DNA of 64,000 nt, taken from positions 19,924-83,923 of the forward strand of contig JAUIHW010000014.1 of the NCBI GenBank assembly GCA_030431775.1, in the 5' to 3' direction. This DNA is from Gammaproteobacteria bacterium (lineage in GTDB: Bacteria; Pseudomonadota; Gammaproteobacteria; Pseudomonadales; JAUIET01). A program made the translations under genes and the position numbers. Under the pieces are notes generated by a model that did not search any database, was not told where the DNA came from, and saw only the letters and a program-made list of their open reading frames with translations. Of this stretch, positions 18,800-27,799 are shown piece after piece (the stretch's first letter is position 1; every line of letters starts with the position of its first letter).

Positions 18800-21142
18800 T
18801 TACTTGTTAAGTTGTTCGGCGTTCAGTAGCGTTGCCAGGGCCGGCAGCAATATCAACGCGCCAAGCATGTTCCAGAAAAACATGAAGGTTAGCATCAGAC
18901 CCATGTCGGCCTGAAACTTTATCGGTGAAAAAATCCAGGTTCCAACCCCGACAGCGAGTGTCAGGCCGGTGAAAGCGACCGGGCTGCCACTGAGCTTGAG
19001 CGCGTCAAAATAGGCCTCGCGAAAGCTCGAGTGCTTGGCAACCGACTCACGAATAGCGGTGTATATATAGATACCATAGTCCACGCCTATCCCAACACCC
19101 AAGGCGATAACTGGCAGCGTAGCCACCTTTACACCGATGCCCAGTACAACCATCAGCGCCTGAGCAAGCACCGAAGTCAACGCGAGTGGCAGCACAATGC
19201 AGGCTGTGGCCTTGATCGAGCGAAAGTTTAACAGGCAAAGTACGATGACAACCGAGTATACCCACAGCAGAATCTGGTATTGCGCATCGCCTATGACCAT
19301 ATTGGTTGCTGCTTCAATACCGGCGTTTCCGGCAGCGAGGGTAAACTGAATCGCGTCGGTATTGTTCTGTGTGGCAAATGTTTCCGCGGCATGCACCACG
19401 CGACTCAGGGTATCTGCCTTGTGGTCGTCCAGAAAAATAATGACCGGCACCATACTGCAGTCAGTGTTCAACAGGTTACTGGGCACGCGACTCAGGGAGT
19501 TGTTGAGAATGTATTGGTTACGGCTGAGAGAATGCCACTTTGGGTTGCCTTCATTCATGCCCATGATGACCAGTTTTGATATATCCACCAGCGACAGAGA
19601 GGATTGCACGCCTTCAACGTTATTCATCACGGATTGGAAATGATCAACCGCCGACAATGCGGTGTGTACGCCACATTGCTGCGGGTCGGTTTGTACCATC
19701 ACCACAAACACATCGGTACTGGTGGCGTAATGCTCGCTTAAATACGCCGTGTCTTTGTTATATCGTGAATCAGCACGCAGCTCGGGCGCTCCCTGGTCCA
19801 GGTCGCCAATCTTTTGTTGTCGTCCGGTCACCAAGCCGACAACCAGTAAAACCAAGGCAAAGCCAAACAGTAACTGGGCTGGACGAGTTTCGGTAACGGC
19901 GGAAAGTTTGTGCCACTGTGGGTAGTCATCAGACTGCTTGCGTTGCAGGTTGCTCAGGCAGCGCGCACTGATACCGGTGTACGACAATAGCACCGGCAAT
20001 AAAATCAGGTTGGTCACAATCAGTACAGCCACGCCCATGCTGGCGGTCATGGCGAGTTCCTGAATAACCGGTATGTCGATAACCCGCAGCGTAAAAAAAC
20101 CCACGCCATCGCTCAGCAGTGCGATGCTACCCGGCTTGATCAGCTGTAAAAAACCGTTATGAGCCGCGGTGGTTTTATCGCACCCCAGGTAACACTGGTT
20201 TGCGAAACGTTTGACAACCTGTACAGCGTGGCTGATACCAATTGCAAATACCAGGAAGGGCACGAGCATGGAGTACGGGTCGAGTCCGAAGCCCAGTGCG
20301 TTAAGAAGCCCAAGTTGCCAGATGACAGCAATAGTGGAGCAAAACAACGGTGTTATCGTGCACCAGTGGCAACGGAAGTAGATCATCAGCATGACGGCAG
20401 TGATGACAAAGGCTGCCGCAAAAAACAACGCGACCAGGCCGGCCCCATTGATCAGGTCGCCCACGAGTTTGGCAAAGCCGGTAATGCGAACCCTGATAGT
20501 GTCGTCCTGATACTTGTCCCGCACCCGTCGCTCCAGCTCGTTGGCCAGGGCGTGGTAGTCCAGACGCTCGCCGGTTTCCGGGTTTACTTCCGCTAATGGA
20601 GCCAGGATGATGGCTGACTTGAAGTCATTGGCGACCAGCCGGCCAATCTGTCCGGAGCGCAGGGTATTTTCGCGCAACTTCTGTAAGCTGTCGGGTGAGC
20701 CGTCATATCCGTTGGGGATGACACTGCCGCCGACAAACCCCTGCTCTGTTACAGCTTGCCAGCGAACGTTTGGGGTCCACAGCGACTGGAGACCGCCGCG
20801 ATCGACGCCCGGTATATAAAACACCTCATCGGTAATATCCTTGAGTACCTGTTGATATTCGGCTGAAAAAATATCGCCGTCGCGCGCCTCAACAATGATG
20901 CGAACCGAATTGCCCAGCCCGGCAAGATCAGCTCGGTTTTCAATGTAGTTCACAATGTAGGAATGGGATACTGGCAGCATTTTCATGAAGCTGGCGTCGG
21001 CTCGGAGCTGGGCCGCCTGGTATAGAAAATAAGCTGTCAGAAGTGCGAATACCAGTAGTAACAGACGACGCTGACCGAAAACCCAGCCAGCCAGCAGGGA
21101 CTGGAACCCTGGTTTATCATCGGAGTTTTGTGTTTTATTCAT
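18800..21142 (-). CDS. RND/MMPL-family transporter
   Basis: A 780-residue membrane protein with two repeats, each of one membrane helix, a large periplasmic loop and a block of five helices, the plan of MMPL/HAE3-type RND proteins. Recognisable segments are GLVALFFAAAFVITAVMLMI in the first half and LPVIALGVGIGVDYGIYIYT in the second. These proteins export lipids or hydrophobic compounds, or act in outer membrane lipid traffic. ATG at 21142 overlaps the stop of the YCF48-like gene by eight bases (ATGAATAA) and is preferred over longer forms. It is the last gene of a four-gene set with DUF1302 and DUF1329 proteins. Confidence 0.87.
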   Translation of the reverse strand: MNKTQNSDDKPGFQSLLAGWVFGQRRLLLLVFALLTAYFLYQAAQLRADASFMKMLPVSHSYIVNYIENRADLAGLGNSVRIIVEARDGDIFSAEYQQVLKDITDEVFYIPGVDRGGLQSLWTPNVRWQAVTEQGFVGGSVIPNGYDGSPDSLQKLRENTLRSGQIGRLVANDFKSAIILAPLAEVNPETGERLDYHALANELERRVRDKYQDDTIRVRITGFAKLVGDLINGAGLVALFFAAAFVITAVMLMIYFRCHWCTITPLFCSTIAVIWQLGLLNALGFGLDPYSMLVPFLVFAIGISHAVQVVKRFANQCYLGCDKTTAAHNGFLQLIKPGSIALLSDGVGFFTLRVIDIPVIQELAMTASMGVAVLIVTNLILLPVLLSYTGISARCLSNLQRKQSDDYPQWHKLSAVTETRPAQLLFGFALVLLVVGLVTGRQQKIGDLDQGAPELRADSRYNKDTAYLSEHYATSTDVFVVMVQTDPQQCGVHTALSAVDHFQSVMNNVEGVQSSLSLVDISKLVIMGMNEGNPKWHSLSRNQYILNNSLSRVPSNLLNTDCSMVPVIIFLDDHKADTLSRVVHAAETFATQNNTDAIQFTLAAGNAGIEAATNMVIGDAQYQILLWVYSVVIVLCLLNFRSIKATACIVLPLALTSVLAQALMVVLGIGVKVATLPVIALGVGIGVDYGIYIYTAIRESVAKHSSFREAYFDALKLSGSPVAFTGLTLAVGVGTWIFSPIKFQADMGLMLTFMFFWNMLGALILLPALATLLNAEQLNK

Positions 21143-22289
21143 CGGCTGATGCATCTGTGTGTTCAATGTGGAGTAAGCCACCCAGACCAGCGACAACCAG
21201 GTCGCCTGCGGCAGTGAACGCCAATGCTGAAAATGCCTGTCGTGCGCTGTGATGCTCGGCGGTGGCGGCCCGTGCCGTTTGGTCAATTGTTACTAAGGCC
21301 CCGCCTGCACCACTAATCAACACTGTGGAGTCGGGAGTGCTCACAGCACCGAACAAGCCGTCTTCGATATTGCTTGGCAACAAACGCCAGGAGTCGCCGC
21401 GGTCGTCACTGACAAATATATGGCCGCGCAGGCCGAAGGTAATAAACCGCTTGTTGCCTGCACTGCGGATACCAAACAGGCTGCCGTCATACGGTGACGC
21501 CAGCTGCTGCCAGCTGTGGCCTCCGTCAGAACTTCGCAGTAGCGTACCCAGCTCTCCGCTGATCAGCACCGTGCCATTGGATGCGCTGGCAATCGCATAC
21601 AGATGATAGCGCCATGGGTTATTGACCAAATTCGCTCTGTTCTGCCAGCTCAAGCCGCCGTCGCTGGTCTGGTACAACATGCCATAGGCGCCTACCGCCA
21701 GGCCATTCTTGCTGTCCTCAAAATGAATATCCAGAAACGGGTCGCTAGGCCCGACTTCTACGGCCTCCTGAGCGGTTTCTACAGCGTACTCGGCATCCTC
21801 AACTGACTGTTTCAGCTGACGCAGCGCTTCTGACTCCAGAGTGTCCGGATCGGCCGCCTGCAGTGCCTGTTGGCGACGTTGCAGTTCGGCCTGGCTGAAT
21901 TTGAGCCAGGCCGAGTTGACGTCGTTACCGTCAAGTTGTACATGCCAGGAATCACCCGCATTGTTGCTGTGCAAGATAACCCCGCCATGGCCGGCGGCCC
22001 AGCCGTGCTCGGCGTTGGGGAAATGCACTGCCGTCAAGGTCAGAGACACCGGCACCCGAGCCTGCCGCCAACTCTGAGCGTTGTCATCAGACACAACGAT
22101 CAAGCCGCGTTCACCCACAGCGACCAGACGGCCTTCTACGTTCTGAATGTCCAGGTAATGCTGTTTGGCAAGATCTGATTGTGGCAAGGCTGCCTGGAAT
22201 GCGTAGTCAGTTGCAGTAGCCGTCTGATAGGCTATGAACAATAGCAGCAGAACCGCGGTGGCCAGAATATAGTGATGTTTTTTGGGCAT
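21135..22289 (-). CDS. YCF48-like beta-propeller protein
   Basis: A 384-residue secreted or membrane-anchored protein: an N-terminal hydrophobic segment (ILATAVLLLLFIAYQTATA) and repeated BNR/Asp-box units such as SDDNAQSWRQ, SNNAGDSWHV, TSDGGLSWQN, SSDGGHSWQQ and SDDRGDSWRL, which build a propeller as in the plant/cyanobacterial photosystem assembly factor Ycf48. Residues of about 125-170 form a charged helical insert between propeller blades. No photosynthesis genes are present; in non-phototrophs such proteins sit beside RND exporters and DUF1302/DUF1329 genes, as here. Exact role unknown. Confidence 0.83.
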   Translation of the reverse strand: MPKKHHYILATAVLLLLFIAYQTATATDYAFQAALPQSDLAKQHYLDIQNVEGRLVAVGERGLIVVSDDNAQSWRQARVPVSLTLTAVHFPNAEHGWAAGHGGVILHSNNAGDSWHVQLDGNDVNSAWLKFSQAELQRRQQALQAADPDTLESEALRQLKQSVEDAEYAVETAQEAVEVGPSDPFLDIHFEDSKNGLAVGAYGMLYQTSDGGLSWQNRANLVNNPWRYHLYAIASASNGTVLISGELGTLLRSSDGGHSWQQLASPYDGSLFGIRSAGNKRFITFGLRGHIFVSDDRGDSWRLLPSNIEDGLFGAVSTPDSTVLISGAGGALVTIDQTARAATAEHHSARQAFSALAFTAAGDLVVAGLGGLLHIEHTDASADE

Positions 22290-22303
22290 TTTAACCCCGC
22301 GGC

Positions 22304-23674
22304 TTAGCGGCGACCGGAACGGCGCAGGGCGGCTGGAGTAAATGCGTCAAAACCATTCTGATATTCAAAATCATACTGATACCCGGACTCCTCATTGTCC
22401 AGCCCGATAATCAAATAGCGGCCAGACAGCATGTCGTGCAACACTTCCGCTGAGAGCCAGGGTATTTTAACCTGGTAGTGTACAACCGGATGAGCTTCCT
22501 TCACCTTCCATAGCTCACCGCGGCCGTCATAGTGGTCTACCAGGGCTATCTGCCAGCTGTCTTCGTCAACGTAGAAAGTACGTCGCGCATAAATGTGGCG
22601 TTCGCCGTCCTTCAGGCGAGCTTCAACCACCCAGGTTCGGTGCAGTTCGTAGCGCAGATACTCAGGGTTCATATGGCCAGCCATCACGATGTCACTGTAC
22701 TTCAGCGAGCCGTCACGGAGTTTGTACGAATTATAGGGAATGATCATTTCCTTTTTGCCAACCAGCTCCCAGGTGTAACGATCAGGTGCTCCGTTAAACA
22801 GGTCCAGGTCGTCAGCGGTTCTCAAACCATCTGATGCGGTGCCCGGTCCGTCGTAGGCAATGTTTGGTGCGCGGCGCACCCGGCGCTGGCCAGCGTTATA
22901 GATCCAGGCGGATCGAGGTTCTTTGACCTGGTCAATATTTTCATGGACCAGCAATACGTCGCCCTCTACGCGTGCCGGCGCCAATAAGCGCTGTAAGAAA
23001 ACAAACAAACGATTGGGGTATGGGTTGTTGGGTACGCGGGTTGCAAAGAGCACTTCCTCTTCAAACAGCACCGGGCTGAAGTTACCATTGGCTTGTACCG
23101 GAATTTGCGTATAGCGGCGCTTTACACCCAATGCCGTGCGATAGCGCACGATATGGTTCCAGATAACTTCTACGCCCGCAGAAGGAATGGGGAACGGCGT
23201 GGTGGACACGAAGTTTTGCAGGCCATTGCCCCCTGGTACAAGTTCAGTCACGGTGGAACCCTGCTTGATTTCCGCATATACCTTGTCTGGCAATAGGGCG
23301 CTGCGATGGGTTTGGTACACCGGCATTTTAAAGGTGTCGGGGTAGCGTTTAAGCAGGGCGACCTGGCCCGGCGAGAGCTTGTCCTCGTACTGGGTGTAGT
23401 TAGCGGCGGTTATCGTGTACAGCGGTTTTTCATCCGCGTAAGGGTCGACCAGACGCTCGCCAACTTTATAGCCCGCTGGCATCTGCTGTAATCCACCGGT
23501 CCATTCGGGAATGCTGCCGTCGGCGTTTGCCGCGCGCTCAGCGCCGATGGGCGTTAGCTCTGCCCCACCCAAACGAGCGGCCTCTTGTTCGCTGATGGCG
23601 GCCTGGGATGGCATCGCGCCGGCTGTGAACAGGGCCAGGACAAAGAGATTCCGGCTCAGGTAGTTATTCATCAT
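22304..23674 (-). CDS. DUF1329 outer-membrane-lipoprotein-sorting-like protein
   Basis: A 456-residue DUF1329 protein with an N-terminal signal peptide (YLSRNLFVLALFTAGAMPSQA, cleavage probably after the final Ala). DUF1329 has a LolA/LolB-like fold that could hold a lipid in the periplasm. It lies 14 bases before the YCF48-like gene and 35 after the DUF1302 gene, so the four form an operon. The association suggests carriage of a hydrophobic substrate between the RND protein and the outer membrane barrel; this is inference. Confidence 0.86.
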   Translation of the reverse strand: MMNNYLSRNLFVLALFTAGAMPSQAAISEQEAARLGGAELTPIGAERAANADGSIPEWTGGLQQMPAGYKVGERLVDPYADEKPLYTITAANYTQYEDKLSPGQVALLKRYPDTFKMPVYQTHRSALLPDKVYAEIKQGSTVTELVPGGNGLQNFVSTTPFPIPSAGVEVIWNHIVRYRTALGVKRRYTQIPVQANGNFSPVLFEEEVLFATRVPNNPYPNRLFVFLQRLLAPARVEGDVLLVHENIDQVKEPRSAWIYNAGQRRVRRAPNIAYDGPGTASDGLRTADDLDLFNGAPDRYTWELVGKKEMIIPYNSYKLRDGSLKYSDIVMAGHMNPEYLRYELHRTWVVEARLKDGERHIYARRTFYVDEDSWQIALVDHYDGRGELWKVKEAHPVVHYQVKIPWLSAEVLHDMLSGRYLIIGLDNEESGYQYDFEYQNGFDAFTPAALRRSGRR

Positions 23675-23709
23675 TTTTACTGTCTCCTGAATTGAGCTGT
23701 CGGTGGTTA

Positions 23710-25572
23710 TTAAAAGGCTACAGAAATACTCAATGATATGAAATCCCGATCCTTTATTTCACTGTAATCGCCATCAAAGAAATTGGTGTAGGAAATGCTG
23801 GCTTCATAAGTGTTCAGATAATCAGCTGTTAAACCCACACTGATTGCCTTACGGCCTTCACTGAAGTTTGGTGGTGGGGCGTAACCGTGTACGTCATGTG
23901 ACCAGGCGATGCTGGGAGTCAGATTGATGCCCATGAAAGCGTCTGAATAGTCAAGGCTGGCCCGAATCTGGTAGCCCCATGAAAAGTCGGTGATGTAGCC
24001 GTCGTTGGTGCAGTTTTGTTCCTGGGTATTCGGGGCAATCAGTAAAGGAGTGGTGTTGTTGGCGCATTGTACTGGGCCTGCAGGCGTGTCGATCACTGCA
24101 AAATCCCCGATGCCAAATGCGGGAGAGCGGCCGAAGCGCAATTCATTTTCATCTGGTAAGCCGCCGATGAAATCTGCGCCGACCTCGGCGACAAAGCTCA
24201 GACGCTGCGCGCCCATCACCTGCTCAAAAAAGCGCAGAAAAGTAAACTGCGCCTGGGTGAATTCCACTTCCCGGTAACCCTGAACGACACCGCGGGGGCC
24301 GGCCTCAACAACAGAGGGCAGCATTTGTGCCCAGGGCGCCAGGTTTCCAAGGGCCAGGGCTTGATTGATTTCAGTGGTATTGATTGCCAGCGGTAACTTC
24401 GGGCGGTGACTCACTTCGCCCGAAACTGCCCAGGCGCCGATGTTGGTTGCAAAGGTCAGCGCGAAGACTTCTATGTCTTCCGGAAAATCAAAGAAATAGC
24501 GTGGCTTGTCCTGGTCTGCAAGCCCAAGTAAAGACCGCCCGGGAACAGTGCTGTTGATGCCACTGAATATCGGAGTTCGGCTGTGATAGTTGATGTAGTA
24601 TGCGCCAAATTCCGTGTAGTTGAGTTCTTCGGCAAAGTATCGAAAGGCTACTCCCCATTGGCCACTGTCATCCGGTTTGCGATCCGGGCTGCGACTGATG
24701 AAAGTTGGCAATGCAATATCGCCAGCGACCATGTCACGGTCGGTGAATGTGGAAAACAAGGTCAGACGATTGCAGCCACCTCCCGATACGTCGGCGTTTG
24801 AGAAGTAGGTGCCGCAAGGGTCGAGCACGGTTGCTTCCCAATCGTACTGGTAAAACAACTCGGCGCTGAGGTTGGCAGTTAGGCCTATGTTGGTATAAAC
24901 CAAGCCAACAGGAAGCAAGGCTTCCTTGAGCTCGGCGCCTGGCTTTCGCAATGCGGTAACATCAATCGGGTTGATAACATTGGCGCTGTTCTGGATGAAA
25001 GTGGATTCCCCCCAACTGAGCACCTGCTTGCCGATGCGTAGCTCGACAGGCATTTCTCCAATATTGAGGTCGGCGTACACATAGGCATCAAACAATTCAA
25101 AGCCCGAATGCTTCGCCAGATCTGCGTATTGAGAATCGTCAAGGCTCTCGCCGCTGACATAATTATTTATTGATGTGCCGTGAGGACGTTTACCGGACTC
25201 CAGTTCCTGGTCATACCAGTATTTGATTCGAGTAAACACGCCCCAGTTTTTGTACGACAACTCAAGGTCATGAAAACCTTTCAAAACCAGTGAAAATGGC
25301 TCACCTTTTTCGAAGTTAAGGTTGCCGTCATCGGTAACACTCGCCGATGCCCGGCCGTCATTCATCGTATTGCCCGGGCTGACCAGGTCTGGATCATAGT
25401 CACTGGTTCGCCAGCTGCCGCCCAGGGAAATATTGGAAGTAAACGTTCCTTCAATATCTCCCCACTGGAACTGCAAGGCATTGGCGCAGTTTGAGGCTAA
25501 CGCGGCACAGGCCAGCAGCGCAACGCCAGGGTGGAACTTTTTGACTCGCAGCGGGTTGGTGTTATTCGCCAT
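23710..25572 (-). CDS. DUF1302 outer membrane protein
   Basis: A 620-residue DUF1302 protein with a signal peptide (FHPGVALLACAALASNCANA) and many alternating beta-strand segments ending in the aromatic C-terminus DFISLSISVAF, typical of an outer membrane barrel. ATG at 25572 is chosen because GGGAG lies eight bases in front; the longer frame lacks a ribosome-binding site. It is the first gene of the DUF1302/DUF1329/YCF48-like/RND operon and probably forms the outer membrane component. Confidence 0.87.
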   Translation of the reverse strand: MANNTNPLRVKKFHPGVALLACAALASNCANALQFQWGDIEGTFTSNISLGGSWRTSDYDPDLVSPGNTMNDGRASASVTDDGNLNFEKGEPFSLVLKGFHDLELSYKNWGVFTRIKYWYDQELESGKRPHGTSINNYVSGESLDDSQYADLAKHSGFELFDAYVYADLNIGEMPVELRIGKQVLSWGESTFIQNSANVINPIDVTALRKPGAELKEALLPVGLVYTNIGLTANLSAELFYQYDWEATVLDPCGTYFSNADVSGGGCNRLTLFSTFTDRDMVAGDIALPTFISRSPDRKPDDSGQWGVAFRYFAEELNYTEFGAYYINYHSRTPIFSGINSTVPGRSLLGLADQDKPRYFFDFPEDIEVFALTFATNIGAWAVSGEVSHRPKLPLAINTTEINQALALGNLAPWAQMLPSVVEAGPRGVVQGYREVEFTQAQFTFLRFFEQVMGAQRLSFVAEVGADFIGGLPDENELRFGRSPAFGIGDFAVIDTPAGPVQCANNTTPLLIAPNTQEQNCTNDGYITDFSWGYQIRASLDYSDAFMGINLTPSIAWSHDVHGYAPPPNFSEGRKAISVGLTADYLNTYEASISYTNFFDGDYSEIKDRDFISLSISVAF

Positions 25573-25635
25573 ATGCATTCTCCCGATGAATGGACAACTT
25601 ATTGAGTTCACTGGCACTTTAGCCGGACTTTAGCG

Positions 25636-25717
25636 CCAGCCAGCGCGGCTGGTATTGATTTGGCGCAACAAAAGGGTGAATTTAGCGGCGAGCTACAGGA
25701 CGCAATAAACGCCGCTA
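25636..25717 (-). terminator. Two inverted repeats after the glycosyltransferase gene
   Basis: TAGCGGCG (25683-25690) and CGCCGCTA (25710-25717) pair across 19 bases, and the second arm contains the glycosyltransferase stop codon. Further along, CCAGCC (25636-25641) and GGCTGG (25647-25652) form a tight hairpin. Neither has a clear T-run on the minus strand, so transcription stopping here is only possible. Confidence 0.35.
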
Positions 25718-26992
25718 GCGCCAAAGCGCTGCCGCAATACCCGCCGACAGCCCTTCCATTACGCCAAGTTCCGCCTTTATCAGCCCCATCAGGTGATGGT
25801 GATGTTCCTGTTGCGACTGGTCTGCTTGGTGGCGAGCGTCGAGTACTTGCGCATACAGTTGATTCAGTCGCTCGGCGCAGTGAGTATCAGAAAACTGCTT
25901 TGCCGTTGCACGTGCGCCATCGACCAGTTTTTGATGACGGTAAATATCGCCGTTTGCGACCCGGGTCAGCGCATCGACAAAGTCGCTGCCACTTTGCGTG
26001 CTTAGAAGGTGCCCGTTCATGCCATCCTTAACAATATCTCTGACTCCCGGCCCATCCAGCGCAACCACCGGTACGCCAGCCGCCATGGCCTCAGCCAGTA
26101 CGATGCCCTGAGTTTCAGACAAGGAAGAAAACGCAAAAACATCCATCGCGTGATAGGCATCAGTCAGCTCAACTGGCGACACCACACCGAGTATGTGCAG
26201 GTAGTCGCTCAGCCCCAGTGCCTGAAAGGCGCCGCGAATGGTGGCTTCTTCTGGTCCACGACCCAGCACAAGGAAGTGGGCATCCAGTTGCTGGTTATTA
26301 CGGCAAACCGCAACAAATTCGGCAACGGCGCGGCTCAGAAAATACAGGTTTTTCTCTGCAGCAAGGCGGCCGACATGGCCTACCACAAATGCGTCCGTTG
26401 ATAGTTTGAGCTGACGGCGAAAATCGGTGCCATTGCCGAAGCCAAATTGCCTTAAATCCACGCCGGTAGGAATGAGCTCGAGCCTGCAGTGCACGCCGCG
26501 CTCCTTGAGCAGTGTTCGAACGCTTTCGCTTGGTGTAATGACCGCGTTGGCCATATTGGCGTAATGGGTGGAAACTTCGCAGATTAATTCATGCAGTCGC
26601 CCGCTGTTGCTGCCAAGGTAGTGGGTGTAGTTTTCATACAGTGTGTGATGGGTAAACACCAGAGGCAAGCCGCGATATCGAGCAACTCTAAGTGCGGTGT
26701 TGCCGAGCAAAAACGGATGGTGAGAATGCACGATATCCGGCTTGAAATCATCCAGTGATTTCGTCAGTTGCCCGGATGCTGGCAAGGCAACTGCGAAATC
26801 ACTGTGGTTGAAATGTTGTATCGCCGGAACTCGAACCTCATCATCCGCAGTGGAGTTTGCCTGCCCGTACTCTGGGGCAACAATAAGTACCCGATGCCCT
26901 ATGCGTCGCAGCTGCTTTGCAAACGTATATACCGATCGAGCAACCCCGCCTACCTGAGGCAAGTAAGAGTTGCTGAACATCACGATATTCAT
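25715..26992 (-). CDS. Glycosyltransferase family 4
   Basis: A 425-residue GT-B fold glycosyltransferase. The N-terminal SNSYLPQVGGVARSV motif and the C-terminal donor-binding segment SSLSETQGIVLAEAMAAGVP with EQ/E-type geometry place it in GT4, near alpha-mannosyl- and glucosyl-transferases that act on lipid acceptors. ATG at 26992 is preferred because MNIVMFSNSYLPQVGG is the normal GT4 start. It stands alone between Hsp20 and the DUF1302 operon; the acceptor is unknown. Confidence 0.86.
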   Translation of the reverse strand: MNIVMFSNSYLPQVGGVARSVYTFAKQLRRIGHRVLIVAPEYGQANSTADDEVRVPAIQHFNHSDFAVALPASGQLTKSLDDFKPDIVHSHHPFLLGNTALRVARYRGLPLVFTHHTLYENYTHYLGSNSGRLHELICEVSTHYANMANAVITPSESVRTLLKERGVHCRLELIPTGVDLRQFGFGNGTDFRRQLKLSTDAFVVGHVGRLAAEKNLYFLSRAVAEFVAVCRNNQQLDAHFLVLGRGPEEATIRGAFQALGLSDYLHILGVVSPVELTDAYHAMDVFAFSSLSETQGIVLAEAMAAGVPVVALDGPGVRDIVKDGMNGHLLSTQSGSDFVDALTRVANGDIYRHQKLVDGARATAKQFSDTHCAERLNQLYAQVLDARHQADQSQQEHHHHLMGLIKAELGVMEGLSAGIAAALWR

Positions 26993-27066
26993 GGCGGGTA
27001 TTCCATAATGAAGAATGCGCGTGCGATTGTGCAATTATCGATATCAAAACTAAATCGAAGCGCAGC

Positions 27067-27087
27067 CACTCTGCTCTAAGCAGAGTG
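27067..27087. terminator. Nine-base hairpin between hsp20 and glycosyltransferase genes
   Basis: CACTCTGCT (27067-27075), loop CTA, AGCAGAGTG (27079-27087) is a perfect inverted repeat in the 180-base gap downstream of hsp20. It could end hsp20 transcription or act as an operator for the glycosyltransferase; no T-run follows on the minus strand. Confidence 0.45.
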
Positions 27088-27172
27088 TTTGAGCGATCAG
27101 AAGGTAAAGTAATGCTTATCGTGCACGTCTGCACACTTCGCGCTTGCAATATCTGCCCAAGTACATAAGCAG

Positions 27173-27652
27173 TCACCCATGTTTGTGTTTCGGTAAACTC
27201 AACTTGAACTTGCCGTTCTTATGCAATTTGGCGTGCACCTTGTCCAGGTCCACATCCTCAGGTAGCGTCATTTGTTGGATAAACTGCTGTCGTTTCGTTG
27301 TATAGCCGTGTTCTGAGCTGTCACTGTCTTCATCGCTGGATTCGCAATGCACTCCGCTAATGGTCAATACGCGGCCATTTATCTCCACGTCAATATCTTT
27401 CGACGTATAGCCATCAAGCCGGCCTTCAACAACGTAGCTCCTTTTCTGTTCTTTCCATTCAAGGTCCACGTCGTTAAGCAACTCCGACTGTGCTTGAAAC
27501 CAGTCGGATAGGGCGTCTCCATCATCGACATCGCGGGTATGAAAAATCTGGTAGGCGCGCTCCCGAATGGCTTGCTCCAATTGCTCAAAATTTGAATTGA
27601 GTGCGCGACCGACACGAACCATCGGGCCTTCTGTAGAGTGTGATTGAGCCAT
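27173..27652 (-). CDS. Small heat shock protein, Hsp20/alpha-crystallin family
   Basis: A 159-residue ATP-independent holdase. The alpha-crystallin domain covers about residues 60-155, with VEINGRVLTISGVH and the terminal GKFKLSLPKHKHG segments; the first 45 residues form a helical arm. No clear IxI C-terminal anchor is seen. It diverges from the hybrid kinase, and the gap holds a perfect FNR box (27728-27741) with a weak -10 (TAGTCT, 27701-27706) at class II distance, suggesting induction at low oxygen as for HspX in mycobacteria. Confidence 0.9.
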   Translation of the reverse strand: MAQSHSTEGPMVRVGRALNSNFEQLEQAIRERAYQIFHTRDVDDGDALSDWFQAQSELLNDVDLEWKEQKRSYVVEGRLDGYTSKDIDVEINGRVLTISGVHCESSDEDSDSSEHGYTTKRQQFIQQMTLPEDVDLDKVHAKLHKNGKFKLSLPKHKHG

Positions 27653-27727
27653 TGATCATTCCCTTTTGGCGTTGGCACTAAAATTGGTGAATACAGTTGA
27701 AGACTAAACGAGTGAGTGCAACGATAT

Positions 27728-27741
27728 TTGATTGCAATCAA
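27728..27741. promoter_or_regulatory. FNR box, perfect, between hsp20 and hybrid kinase
   Basis: TTGAT-TGCA-ATCAA, ten of ten positions and fully palindromic. The centre is 27734.5. Weak -10-like hexamers at TAGTCT (minus, 27701-27706) and TACGCT (plus, 27764-27769) are both at class II spacing, so one box could drive both genes. Confidence 0.82.
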
Positions 27742-27799
27742 CGGCCGCTGTAGTCTTGCTATCTACGCTCACTATCAATAACACAAGCTGAACACCCCT

